64,000 bases of DNA from Tricholoma matsutake (taxonomy: Eukaryota > Basidiomycota > Agaricomycetes > Agaricales > Tricholomataceae): the NCBI GenBank assembly GCA_026075535.2, contig AP026539.1, positions 11,098,001 through 11,162,000 on the forward strand, read 5' to 3'. Position numbers and translations under genes: made by a program. The notes below the pieces were generated by a model. The model had not been told where the DNA came from and did not search any database. It was given only the letters and a program-made list of their open reading frames with translations. Position 1 is the stretch's first letter. Each line of letters starts with the position of its first letter. Positions 32,717-44,466 of this stretch are shown in pieces.

Positions 32717-32913
32717 TGTAAGAATGTCTCTTACATCAGCAAGTCTTATCACATGTCATTGCAGTTATCACATGTTATTCCTGTAGCATATAGTCTATAC
32801 TTTGAGTACTTGTACTGTAGCTTAGTTTTCCCCTCTCGAAATATACTAAGTTCCTTATAGTTCTCGGTCCCTGAGTGTTGGAAGCTTTGGATTCCTCCCA
32901 CTTTTTTTTATAA
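32717..32913 (+). repeat. LTR of the TGTAAGA family, copy A
   Basis: TGTAAGAATGTCTCTTACATC to the CCCACTTTTTTTTA region, with internal landmarks ATCACATGTTATTCCTGTAG, GAAATATACTAAGTTCCTTA and GTGTTGGAAGCTTTGG. It is closely similar to copies at 35718 and 35906. A short inverted echo (AAGGAACTTAATATATTTC) follows directly. Confidence 0.65.
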
Positions 32914-32929
32914 GGAACTTAATATATTT

Positions 32930-35700
32930 CAAGGGGGACTTTGACTCTCATTTTACATCCCCCTTAAGTTTTCCCCTCAAGTTTACAAAAGTTTCCCAAG
33001 TTTTCTACACACCAAGGTGTAGAAATCAAGCTAAGTGTTCAAGTTACAAGTCTTTCAGTCAATTTTCTTCAGTTCCCTTGAATTCTCATTACCACAAGTT
33101 ATATTACCAGCAGATTAGTATACTTTGTCACTCTTTCAAAAGACCATCAAGCCATTTTCACTTCGATGCGTCAATTCTTTGTTTTGACAATATCACGTGA
33201 TCTTGTTGATCGCATTTTCAATCAACACGTCTTGTGCCGCCCACTTCCCTGAGCATGGTTGCACACCCGTTTCCTCTCAACAAGCTCCCAGCTTGTCCAC
33301 TCCATCTTCACCTCACTTTCCTCCTTTCCCACTTACCTCACCTCTCGCACAGTGACCACCAGGACGACCAGTTCAAGAGAGACATCGGCAAAGAGAATCA
33401 AGATATGCAGCTGCTGGAACTGATGGACAGTAGAAAGGATTTTTTGCATCAATGGAAGGAAAATTGTAGGATGGCATGAGAGAACAAAACAAACGACGAC
33501 CACCAGCACATCAGTGAAACCAACAGTTGCCCCCCAGCTCATTCCCCAGCCCCCTTCTGTGTACCCTGAGCCTACGTGATCCACCATGTTAATGTTGATG
33601 TGTTCATCGTTATCAACCGTATATACTGCTCTGGACCACTCTACAGCATGGACAGAACTGAGCCATTTTGCCACCATGTACATCCTACACCCCAGCCATG
33701 TCACTAACATCATCGTTGACACCTTTTGACACCTCCATTCACTGATGCCCTCATTTCCACCTGTACCCCCCAATCACCACTGTCACATCCCCTGCTTCAA
33801 ACCAGCCCCAAACACCTTGAAAATGAGGGCACACTCTGCTGAGTTGACTCATAGACCCCCAGCAACATCCCTAGCCCCTCCTCTTGAGCCCTAAGCTTCA
33901 TCGTTCCACTGTCATGTCACTGACAATGTCAACAGCAACTCTGGTTGCAACCACCTCTAAAATGACAACTAGGGTCTCATCTCATACCAAAGCGATGGCT
34001 ACCACCCCAGAGACCACTCACAGAGCCCTAAACAACACACAGAGCCCATCTACAGCCCAGCAGCCGGAGTTGTGCAATGACGAGCAGCTGTGCTTGTCAA
34101 AACGCATCGTTTACTCACTGGATGAACCCTGACCCACCGTCCCAAATGATGATCCAGGAGTTGTCCTAGTCACCCACCCCATGCTCATCCCATGGACCCA
34201 TGTAAAAAAATTGTTGCACCATCCGGTGAAACTACCGCATCATGTTCGACAATTCCTGTTCCCCTACTCCTACCACTTCCAGAACAAAACCTGGCACCTG
34301 AAAATTGATGGCACACACTCCCTGGACTGTTGGGGCTCCCCCTGCTCATTCCTATAACCCCCATTTGACACCTTGAGCCCCCCATGGCCCCTACTATGTC
34401 ACAGATGATGACAATGATCTCCCCCTGTGTTTCCACGTCATCTACAGCCCCACCTCCATCATCTACACATAGGGGAGCTCCCTGTTTGCTGCCTGAGCCC
34501 CCCTGTTCAACTGCCACATCACAGTCAACAACAACGACAAACCCCACTGCAACTGCCCTGGAAATGACAACTTGGGTGACGTCTAGCACCCAACAGCTGC
34601 TGTCTCCTGTCCCACCCCTTCTGATCCCTGCACCGCCGTGTTCGACACCTGTACCCACCCATTTTGCTGGGCTGAAGACGTTAATCCAGCTTTGCCCTCT
34701 CTCAAAAACACCGTTACGAGTACGGACACATTCATCTGAACACTTCATACACTCGACAGATCAACTCTGTCATCTCAAAAAAAATAATTTAATCTTGGCC
34801 CTCTCTTGAGAACGCTGTTACAAGTATGGATGTGTTCATCTGAACATGTCATACACTCGACGGATCAACTCTGTCAACCCCTCTGTCTACAGCAACACCC
34901 TGCTCATTCCCCATTGCTCGCCAGCCCTTCCCATCCCATCCTGCACTCCATCCCATGCCCCTTACAAGCAACAATGCCCGCCATTATCGTAATGCCCACC
35001 CTCATCAATGGCCCATCCTTGTCCTCAACCAGGACTCCCATTACTTCTTCCTTCTGTGGTTTACAGCCCATCTAAACTACAGCCGACTCCCCCTCCTAAT
35101 CCAACAACCATGACCTCACTGCCCTCATAGCCCCATCAATGACGCCATCGTCGTCGCTGATCACCACCACCACATGTTTCCCCAACTGTCCCCATCTCCC
35201 AACCTTTCTCAGATTCCACTGACTTCTCCCCTTCCCCCTTGGCTCTTGTCCCACAGTCCTGTTCATCCCAAAATGCTTGATTCCGCTGTACTTGAGTCGA
35301 AGTGTTCAGCATGACATCGGACTTTATCATTGCCAACAGCCCACACCCAACAGCCCACACCCTTGTCCACAGCACCAGCACCATCCACAGCACCAGCACC
35401 TTCCACAGCACCAGCACCATCCACATCACCAGCCCTGTTCCTGTCCACATCACCAGCCCCATTCCTATCCACGTCACCAGCCCTGTCACCAGCTGCTTTC
35501 TGGTCACCAGCCCTGCCCTCGTCAATGCCCAGCCTCATGGTAGTGCCCACCATTGTCAATGTGAACCCACCATCATCCTTGTCAATTACCTGCCCTCGTC
35601 AACACCTGTCCCAATGCTCGTCAATGCTAGTCCTTGTCAACACCTGCCACCTTCAATACTCCCTTTCATCATCAGTCTTCAAGCCCCCCCCCCAGTCATT
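32930..35700. repeat. Low-complexity, Pro/Ser/Thr-coding interior between LTR copies
   Basis: About 2.8 kb rich in CCC, CAC and CATC words with no recognisable enzyme. A clear tandem array of CACCAGCACCATCCACAG-type units lies at about 35365-35500. The stretch sits between LTR copy A (32717) and LTR copy B (35718), so it could be the interior of a non-autonomous LTR element. The long ORFs on both strands are compositional. Confidence 0.45.
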
Positions 35701-35717
35701 TTTTTGAAGTATGAGAG

Positions 35718-36085
35718 TGTAAGAGTGCCTCTTATATCATCACTACATTATCACATGCAACTCTGTTATCACATGTTATTCCATTAGTATATAGGCTATA
35801 CTCAAATACTTGTGTACTGTATTCTAGAATCCCCCCTCAAAATATATTAAGTTCCTTATAGTTCTCGGTCCCCTTTAGTGTTGGAAGCTCAGGCTTCCTT
35901 CCACTTTCTTACATCAGCAAGTCTTATCACATGTCATTGCAGTTATCACATGTTATTCCTGTAGTATATAGTCTATACTTCAAGTACTTGTACTGTAGCT
36001 TAGTTTTCCCCTCTCGAAATATACTAAGTTCCTTATAGTTCTTGGTCCCTGAGTGTTGGAAGCTTTGGCTTCCTTCCATCAATAC
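35718..36085 (+). repeat. Two LTRs of the TGTAAGA family in tandem, copies B and C
   Basis: Copy B starts TGTAAGAGTGCCTCTTATATC at 35718 and reaches CTTCCTTCCACTT at about 35905. Copy C continues with TCTTACATCAGCAAGTC and ends at TTGGCTTCCTTCC near 36080. Copy C is nearer in sequence to copy A at 32717 than to its neighbour B. A head-to-tail LTR pair suggests recombination between elements. Confidence 0.62.
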
Positions 36086-37330
36086 CCCTGACTATTCCCT
36101 GCACCTTTTTCCAGCCACCTTGCACTGCACACATGGCTGTGCACCAGGCCACCTTGTACTGTGCTCACAGCTGCCTTCTCAAGGCTGTTGTCTATTTTGC
36201 AAATTCAACTCAAAGACTCCTGTATGGCTCCTGCTAAGTAATTTATCTATGCAGTTGAGACACTGCTGCAGCTTCCTGCTTCTCTTCTGTATTCCACTAT
36301 TTAAGCTTAGTTAGTTTCCACTTGTATTCTTCAGTATATTGACATAGACTCAACACAGACAATCAATCTCATTCTCCTCCCACCTCTGTTCCTTCTAAGA
36401 GTCCAAACTCCTTCCAACTCTACCTCTAGTCTGCACCCTCAAGTTCTGGTTCCATCTGAACTTACCTAAGTCCACCTGCACTTGTCTTCCCACATTTACC
36501 AGCACTTACCTGCTCCTCTCTCCAATACCTTCATCTTGAAGTTAGGACACCAGATGAGGTGAAGGGCACAACTTCTTATAAGTTGAAGCCAAGTCCCTTC
36601 TGTTCCCTCTGTTCTCCAACCGCCAGATCTGCTATGACCTGACTTCCTTCCACCATCAACGCCACTGAACCCAACTGGATTCTGACATAACTCTAGGTAG
36701 GTTCAGTTCTTAACAATTGACTATTCAGTTTAAAATGAAACTTATCAAAAATTGCAGCTATAACATGAAAAAACGAAACCAGAGTGCAATAACTATGAGA
36801 AAGATGTGGAGAGCAACAAGGAGGTAGAAATTCAGGTGGTAGGAGACAACCTATGGGGAGTGCAGAGAGTGGCCTGTACTTCAGAAACCGTCAAACGGCC
36901 TCCACAAAATTCTTCAAGCCTTCCCTGGCATGTTACTCAAGTTGATCCATCTCTGCCAAGTGCCTCAGGTAACTCAGAGAGACAAGCTGTCAAGAACAGA
37001 GGAGACCATAGCTCTAAGTCCATATACTTATAATCAAAGTATTCCAGGTATTTTATTCTGAAGAGGAGAGGAATGCACTCAAGCCCTGTTTCTCTGACTT
37101 GATGGCAGTTGTAAAAGGTTGGTGGTGATGTCGGGAAGCACAAAAGAAGAAAGCTGAGCCAGTGTACTTGGAAAGACTCTAACACAAATGCTATGGACTT
37201 GGACTGACTTAATAAATGATCACTACACTTAGAATATTTCTGAGTCAATGTGAGGTTCTAAATATACACCAGAGATAAGATCGGAAGATCTCTACATGTG
37301 ATGAGGAAATCAGATGATCTGTTTTTTTAG
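36086..37330. other. No gene seen
   Basis: Pyrimidine-rich then mixed sequence with very little CpG, with only short, unconvincing ORFs. Probably relic transposon DNA. Confidence 0.45.
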
Positions 37331-40300
37331 CAGGTTGGATTGAAAATTTGGTCATTCCCATGGCAACAGAACCTGGAGTGCCCCTTTTTTGATGGATCAG
37401 CAAAGCTGTTAGCTGACCATCAGACAACGTCCAGGCAACCAGCATTTCCAGATTACTAACAGTGTTCCCACAGTTGATCAACATGCACAACATCTCACAA
37501 GAGGCAGAGCAATATATTACCCTGGAGAATATGTTGGGAATAATAGGGAAATTCCCTGGGGAAAAATAAAAGGAACCATCAGTAAAGAAATGTTGTTTTT
37601 CCCACACTTTTCTCTTTGCTCTTGCTCAGCAAAAATAACTCATCCATTCCTGGGAGAAAATCAGGTGAAGATGGAGGGGAAATATATCTTTTTTTCCACA
37701 TTTTCTCTATATCTGGTGAAAATAACATTTTTTCTCCTGAGTTCCACAATTTTTTCACCTAGAAACAGATTAGTTATTTTTCCACAGAGAAGAAAGTGGG
37801 AATATGTGGGAAAATGACCTTTTTCCCCCTAATGTTCACAAGTTTTTCTCCTGGAAACAGATTAGTTGTTTTCCTGTAGCAACCAAAAGGACAAAGTGTG
37901 GGAAAATAACATTTTTTTACTGATGGTTCCTTTTATTTTTCCCCAGTAAAAAAGTGTTTTTTTCTCCCATTATTCCCAACATTTTCTCCAGGGTAATATA
38001 TTGCTCTGCCTCTTGTGTCTTCGGCTAACTGTGTGCTCATCATTCCCGATGATGGGCATGCTATTCCACTCATTCCTCAACATTTTCCTTTGCTGTTTTT
38101 TGTAGATAACACTTTTACATGTATATATAGAGTTAATAAACATATATTTCACTTCTTCATCTATATTAAGCTTGTAAATCAACATTCTCCCTTCATAGGG
38201 GGAAGAGAAGGGTCTCTTCTCTTCATTGAGGGGCTCTACTACATGTACAGGGCTAGGTAATCATATAAATAGTATATACATGACAGGGGAAGGGTTAGGG
38301 TTTATATGAAGTAGGGAGGGGGGGAATGGGGAGAAGTGAGACAAGTGTGAGACAGGGTAACCATCTACTGGGCTTGTGCACCCTCTATAGCCAAAGGAAT
38401 GTATGTAGAGAGGTGTATAAATATGTGTAGAGGTGTGGAATGAGGTTGGGAGAGCTGGGAGGGAGGGGTTGGGTGTCAGTGCACCTGTGTGGGGAGGAGG
38501 AGAGGTTATCACTTACCAACACTTCTGGGCCTTTCCTTTATAAACTAAACATGGGAATAGTGTAGAATGGTCTTTTTAAATGACCTGATGGATCCCCTAG
38601 AGGACATGCAGTTGTTAGGATGGACAGAATAGAGAACATGGAGTCAGGGGGAGATATGCTTACCCTGGAGAATCCGTGGAGCCAAAACATTCGCTTTCTT
38701 CGATTCTTAGATCTAATATAAAAGTATAATGAGGGTCAATAAGAGTTATGGCAGTGGGAGAAGGTCCTGGCTCACCATGGCATGAATTCCCCATCACCAG
38801 AGGTGAACTTGACTCACCATTGGTCAAGCACAGTACCTATCATCCAAAGTCCATTCTCAGTGATCAATATAGCCTACAATCCCTCAAACCTAGCATTGGT
38901 ACAGCCCTGAAAGTCAAAATGTTGTCCTACAGGGAGGGGTTTCACCTACTCATATATTCTCTTTGTTACTCCATGGCAGCTCATAGAGACCACTGGTGGT
39001 TGTATAGCTACACATACCAAGGTATTACAAGCAGAATCAAGACCCTGCAACAGTCCATAAGCCTATACAAGAGAGGGAGATAGCCAATATATTGTGTTGG
39101 GATGCAGTCACTCACCCAAGGCCTACAGAACTTCCATGACTCAGTGTAGTGGATATATAATGGTATAATCTCATAGTAAGAAAGATTCCCTTGAGATATA
39201 GACTGTCCATACAGCAGAAGAACCCATGTCATGCACCAGAGAGTTGATTGAACCGTATGTTCCCAAAAAGGCAATAATCTGAGTATATCTCCACAGTAGC
39301 GCAACACACCGTTAATCGGAGAGTAGGGGCAGAAAGAGGCAGGGTTATCCAATAGAATGCAAACGAGACGAGAGAAATCTGCCGAGAAATAGAGGAAGGA
39401 TGCCCAAAAGAGTGCCGATGAAGAGTATGATCGAGCATGCATGATATGATCGGATGCCTGCCCCGATCAACAACTCGAAAATCTATCATTTTGCCTGTAT
39501 CTCACTCGTTCTTCCATGGATTCTCTTCAGTCATTTTGCATTCTGTGCAATATATTCTCCTCTATCTACCTTTGCTATTCAATTAACGGTGCGCTGCGAT
39601 ACTGTTGAGATGTCTTCGAGTTATTACCTTTTTTGGAACCCTTTGTTCAACATGCTCTCTAGTGCTTGCTACAGCCTACCCTATGCTTGCTACAGCCTAC
39701 CCTACTACATGGACTGTCTATAACCAAAGGGAATCTTATAATAGGCTTCAATCACCATTGTACAATGAGCAGATAAAGTGCTATGGACCTTGGGTGAGTG
39801 ACTGTATACCACAATCTATTGACTCCTCATCTCTTTTACTGACCTATGGACTGTATTTATACTCACAGGACATTGTTGTCTCTGTATCTACTGCCACTAA
39901 TACTCCTCACTAGCTGGCATGGAGCAACAAAGAGAATAGGTCAGTAGGTGAATCCCTCCCTGTAGGGTGAAGTTTTGACCTGTGCATAGGCTATGTTTGA
40001 GGGATGATGGGTTGTATCAATTACCTAGAATGGGCTTTGGACAATAGGTACTGTACTTGGCTCATGGTGAGTGAAGTTCACCTCTGATGATGAGGATCCC
40101 ATGCAGTGGTGAGCCAGGACCTTCTCCCCTGCTATAATTCTTACTTACCCTCACTATACTCTTATATTAGACCTGGGAATAGAAGAAAGCGAACATTTTG
40201 GGCCCACGGATTTCCCAGGGCAAGCATACCCCTTCCTGACTCCATATTCTCCTTCCTGGCTATACCAACAACTGCAGGGCCTTCAGAGGATCCATAAGGA

Positions 40301-40890
40301 CATTTATAATGACACTGCTTCTACACTATTTCCATGTTTATTTCCCTTTGGGTGCAGAGGGTGCACAAGTCCAGTAGATGGTTACCCTGTCTCACACTTT
40401 CCTCACTTCTCCCCTCCCTACTTCATGCAGCACCATTTCCCTGTCATTTATATACTATATATATGATTACCTTAGCCCTGGACATGTAGTAGAACCCCTC
40501 AATGAAGAGAAGAGACCCTTCTCTTCCCCCTATGAAGGGAGAATGTTGATTTACAAGCTTAATATAGGTGAAAAAGCGAAATATATGTTTATTAACCCCA
40601 TATATATATGTACAAGTATTATCTACAGAAAAAAGTACAGAAAAAAGTTGAGGAATGAGTGGAATAGGGTACTCATCGTCGGGAATGGTGAGCGCGCGGT
40701 TAGCCGAAGATGTTGCGCGCGTTGATCAACCATGGGAACACTGTTAGTAATCCGGAAATGCGGTCGCCTGGACGTTGTCTGATGGTCGGCTAACGGCTTT
40801 GCTGATCCATTGATCAAAAAAGGGGCAGTCCAGGTTCTGTTGCCATACATTCCAAGGGGTTTGAAACTCAATTTCCTGCAAAGCTGAGCC
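37330..40890. repeat. Large diverged inverted repeat (arms about 1.4-1.6 kb)
   Basis: The left arm (about 37330-39450) and the right arm (about 39490-40890) are reverse complements along most of their length with many substitutions and small indels. Matching landmarks include TATTAAGCTTGTAAATCAACAT at about 38165 and its complement at about 40545; CAGGGTAACCATCTACTGG at about 38353 and CCAGTAGATGGTTACCCTG at about 40372; GGAGAAGGTCCTGGCTCACCA at about 38758 and its complement near 40105. The left arm also holds the MITE at 37496-38017. The arms nearly meet at about 39470. There is no coding frame. It may be two copies of one element in head-to-head orientation or a foldback element. Confidence 0.82.
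37496..38017. mobile_element. Foldback MITE, copy 2 (TCT target duplication)
   Basis: Begins CACAAGAGGCAGAGC and ends GCTCTGCCTCTTGTG, with TCT at 37493-37495 and 38018-38020. It is nearly identical to the copy at 4767-5267. The opposite arm of the surrounding inverted repeat has the same site without the element (complement of AACATCTTCGGC near 40703-40715), with a single TCT. That confirms insertion with a 3-bp duplication. Confidence 0.92.
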
Positions 40891-41279
40891 GAGGGTTTTC
40901 TCCGATGATTAGCAAATTTCAGCCAAGGGTTTTCTCATCACACCGGTACCGTAGAATTCCTCAACTGCGCTTCTTTCCAGACCTTCCAGACAAGAAGAGA
41001 AGTTGACGTTCGCTTCGGCTCCCGGCTCTTGAAATATACTCGACTGCCGTGTCTCGCTTCGCCATGCTTCTCTCGTGCTTCTCTCGTGCTTCTCTCATGG
41101 TATCCGATTCATGGTACCCCAGTCCTTCCAATTCCAGTTTAAATTTCTGACGGTTTTGACAGCTAATCTCGTGCAACGCTAATCTCGTGCAACGCCTCAC
41201 ATCACATCGATACGAACCCTTTTCCGCTTCCGTGACAAGCCATAATCAGCCTCAAGGCATTTCCCCATACAAGTTACAC

Positions 41280-41980
41280 AAGGTGACGCCCACCCACGAT
41301 GCTTGTAGTCTGAATCCCCGACGACTAGACAACCACGGAACATGGAGCGATGGGTGGGCGCCCGCAAGTACGTACCAACAGAAGTCCCCGCTTACCACTA
41401 CTAACCACCCTGCCCCTTGAACTGCAACAACTACCACCCACCTCCACTACGAGCAACCGCTCACAGGTTGGATGGGGTTTCCGTGCCACGCCCAACAACG
41501 ACGATGCCAAGAAAACCCCACCAGTTACCACCGCTGCAAGCCCCTGCCTGCAGAGTGGGTAGTGGGTCTCGATGCCAACAACAACGACAGACCACGACTA
41601 TGATTGGCACCACGAAAACAGGTGACGAACAACATGGAAGTCCAACGAACGACACAGGGAGGCCTAACGAACGACATGGAAATCCAACAAACTACGGGGT
41701 GGTCTAACAAACGACGGAGAAGCTTGACGAATGGCAGCGAGGCCTAACAAATGGCGGAGAGGCCTAACGAACGACGAGGAGGCCCAACGAATGACAGGGT
41801 GGACGACACTAGCACCCACCACCATGCCTGTGAGCCAGGGTGGATAGTCGGCATGCGCCGTGAGTGCATCACAGAGATGTACCCTGTATGCAGCCTCTGT
41901 GAGCGAGACTCCAAGCAATTGCTTGCTGCTGTGCAGCAGGGGCTTCCAATGGGTAAGTGGGACTCAGTGGCATGCTAATC
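41280..41980. repeat. Non-coding modular hairpin element, copy 4 (CpG-rich)
   Basis: It contains B-type hairpins in the usual context (ACCACCCACCTCCACTACGAG then CAACCGCTCACAGG near 41430-41475; CAAGCCCCTGCCTGCAGAG near 41545; ACCATGCCTGTGAGCC near 41822). It retains far more CpG than the other copies, which suggests less decay. I did not find a clean A hairpin or clear TIRs. Confidence 0.45.
41625..41803. repeat. Degenerate ~20-bp minisatellite
   Basis: Imperfect tandem units of the form AGGCCTAACGAACGACGGAG, with about eight to nine copies and small length changes. The ORFs through it are artefacts of the repeat. Confidence 0.75.
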
Positions 41981-41999
41981 TCACATCAGAATCTCACGT

Positions 42000-43120
42000 T
42001 GTGCCCTCCTCGCGTACTTTTGTGCCATTACTATATATCATGATCATGCATGTTAGTTGATATGAAATAACTGTCTACGCACACTGCTGGTTCGACTGCA
42101 ATGAACAAGTGAGGCACAGTTGGTTCACACTTCGGTGTTCGCACATCTAATCTCAATGCTGGCACCCAATCCCATCTCAACTGCTGGCTACCTACGTCTA
42201 CGAAAACTGCGACTGCGACTGAGACTAACAATATTATCAATCTCTAGCACCCAAACCTGCCTCAACTGCTTTTGACATCTAACCACACCTTCGAGCAGAT
42301 TGAGCATGCTAATGACCGTGGCAGCGCCACGCATGGCGGAAAGAAACTCGACTACATGGTGACATCAGAACGACACAGGTTAATATTAATATAGTAGACA
42401 CTACTTAGATGTGTTGCATAGTAAGTTACTACGGGGTTTTAAGACAATCAATCTGTAGATATTTTTTGCCTCCTTCGTCAACACACACCTCCAATTGATT
42501 GGGAATCTGAATCGTCCGAGGACATCGACTGTGTCGTTTACGTGTTTACGGTGCTACTCAAGTCTTGAGTTTTCGAGAGGTGACTGGGTGGCTTGCTTGT
42601 CTGGTCCAGGAGGGAGCAAGAGACATCCTGTAGCTGTAGTGTTTGCTAGCGCGTCCGCCACCGAGATAAGGGTTCGTCATAGGAGGTCAGCATACACAGT
42701 CGCGATCGATCGTGACGTCACGTGGCCCTCTCGAAATCGGTCAAAATCGGTCTTGAAAATTTTCGGTTGTTCGGTTGAGATCGGTCTTGTGGCCCTAATT
42801 TGTAAAACCCTTGGAACGCGAAGCTGCCGACGATTGCAGGTGTTCTGAGAACTCGGAACAATTGTTTCCCCATATTTGTTTGCCAAACATTAATCGTTGC
42901 CTTGCTACAGTCGAATTTTGGAAGCCACTGGACACGCTTATTTTATCTTTCCGATCTACCGCGATTAAGCGAAGGCAAGCGATGAGCCGGATAAAGTCTC
43001 ACAGGCTCTACTTAGTTTTCGAATAATGGTTCTCCTTCGGGTAAAACCGCATTATGTAATCATCTCTCTTTGTCTAACCGTGAGAAACTCGGCATTTCCC
43101 CCGATATCGCTGCAAACTTT
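42000..43120. other. CpG-rich intergenic DNA, no gene seen
   Basis: Normal-composition DNA without long ORFs of recognisable content. It contains a bZIP-type palindrome with an overlapping E-box (42713-42724) and a short direct repeat, AATCGGTCAAAATCGGTC, near 42735. It could hold regulatory sequence or a short unrecognised host gene. Confidence 0.45.
42713..42724. promoter_or_regulatory. TGACGTCA (CRE) overlapping CACGTG (E-box)
   Basis: The perfect 8-bp palindrome TGACGTCA is followed with overlap by CACGTG. These are consensus sites for bZIP (ATF/CREB) and bHLH factors. It lies about 1.75 kb upstream of the P450 start, which is far for a fungal promoter, so relevance to that gene is uncertain. 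Confidence 0.35.
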
Positions 43121-43123
43121 GCG

Positions 43124-43820
43124 ATTGTTCTGCTCTGCTAATTCAATTTTCCGAATAAACAAGTCGGCCTGATCTGAGGTCATTGTTACTTGTTACTTGC
43201 TTGATATCCGCCTATGCTAACTAGAGCTAAGGACATGCCTCGACGGACCAATATTGTTGTCTGGTCCATGCTAAGTTCCTCCATTTGTTCCAAACCACCT
43301 TGCTAACCTGACATGACAGACTTCATCTTCGCGTGTTACCATAGAGAGTGCTTAGGCGAGTGTTTGCAGGAGTGCACACTTTTTTTTTTCGTTTTCTCGT
43401 CGGTTACCGAACCTGAAGTCCGTCGTGAAACGGTTGCAGGAATTCCCGAATCGATGGTAAGGTGAATCGTCAACTATACGCAGCTATAAACAAAATAAAG
43501 TGCATGTCGATTGTTCTGCTCTGCTGATTTGATTTTCCGAATAAACAATTTGGCTTCAGCTTCTGAGGTCATTGTTGTCTGGTCCATGCTAAGTTCCTCC
43601 ATTTGTTCCAAACCACCTTGCTAACCTGACATGACAGACTTCATCTTCGCGTGTTACCATAGAGAGTGCTTAGGCGAGTGTTTGCAGGAGTGCACACTTT
43701 TTTTTTTCGTTTTCTCGTCGGTTACTGAACCTGAAGTCCGTCGTGAAACGGTTGCAGGAATTCCCGAATCGATGGTAAGGTGAATCGTCAACTATACGTA
43801 ACTATAAACAAAATAAAGTG
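43124..43820. repeat. Recent tandem duplication upstream of the P450 gene
   Basis: The block from ATTGTTCTGCTCTGCT to AACAAAATAAAGTG occurs at 43124-43502 and again at 43510-43820. The shared part is nearly identical (only a few substitutions over about 250 bp). The first copy has an extra 68 bp (about 43190-43253). The offset is 318 bp for the main block. Confidence 0.9.
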
Positions 43821-43821
43821 C

Positions 43822-44466
43822 CGAAGTCGGTATCAGTGAAATCATGGAATCCGATCCGATCTTCGTTTTCACCTGCGATTCGACCTCCACTGTGGTTGAG
43901 AATGGCTAGGGCCATCCAAATCATCGGGACACCCGCGCTCCGCATGCATTACCTCGGATCTTCATTCAGTTCGGGCGTTGTTGCCCAAAAAATACGGCCC
44001 AAGTTCTAGCAATGGAGACTTTATGACAAGACCCCGAGAACATTCGCAGCGTTTGTAGTTGTAATGTAACCCGTTGCTACTAACACACGAACATGGGATT
44101 GACAGCCTTGGAGGCAAGATCACGAACAGGAAGGTAGTTACGACGACCAAAGATGGCCCACGATTTCGCAACCAGCAAAAAGCACGTAACCGATTCTCGC
44201 TGTGGCTTGTAGTAAATCCACGATAGTTTTCGACAGAATCTCTTCGGACTCCAAGTGTGGTAAGGTGAGCATTTACGAAATTTTTGTTCCTGTATTGTTG
44301 ATTCTTATGTAGGCCCCGAACGATCGGTCTGCTCTGCGACTATTACTTACAATCGTCGACACATTTGATCGTTCTCCTTCCCACACATTCTCCGAATGTC
44401 AAATCGTTTAAAAGTGTCGTTCATTCTGGCAGAATCACCAACACATTTTCCAGTTTTTTATCGTCA
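43822..44466. other. Upstream region of the P450 gene
   Basis: No gene seen. No canonical TATA box is obvious near the P450 start. A CT-rich patch (44370-44400) lies about 70-100 bp before the ATG, as is common in fungal promoters. Confidence 0.4.

Noticed and set aside
33234..35787. Long Pro/Ser/Thr-rich ORFs, candidate cell-wall proteins
   Set aside because: No signal peptide, frames conflict on both strands, and the tract is a degenerate CACCAGCACC-type repeat between LTRs.
41350..41978. Arg/Thr/Pro-rich ORFs near 41.5 kb
   Set aside because: They run through the 20-bp minisatellite and hairpin element; no recognisable domain and overlap on both strands.
42495..42848. 117-codon ORF upstream of the P450
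   Set aside because: Ends within direct repeats, no domain, and the opposite strand is also partly open; evidence too weak.
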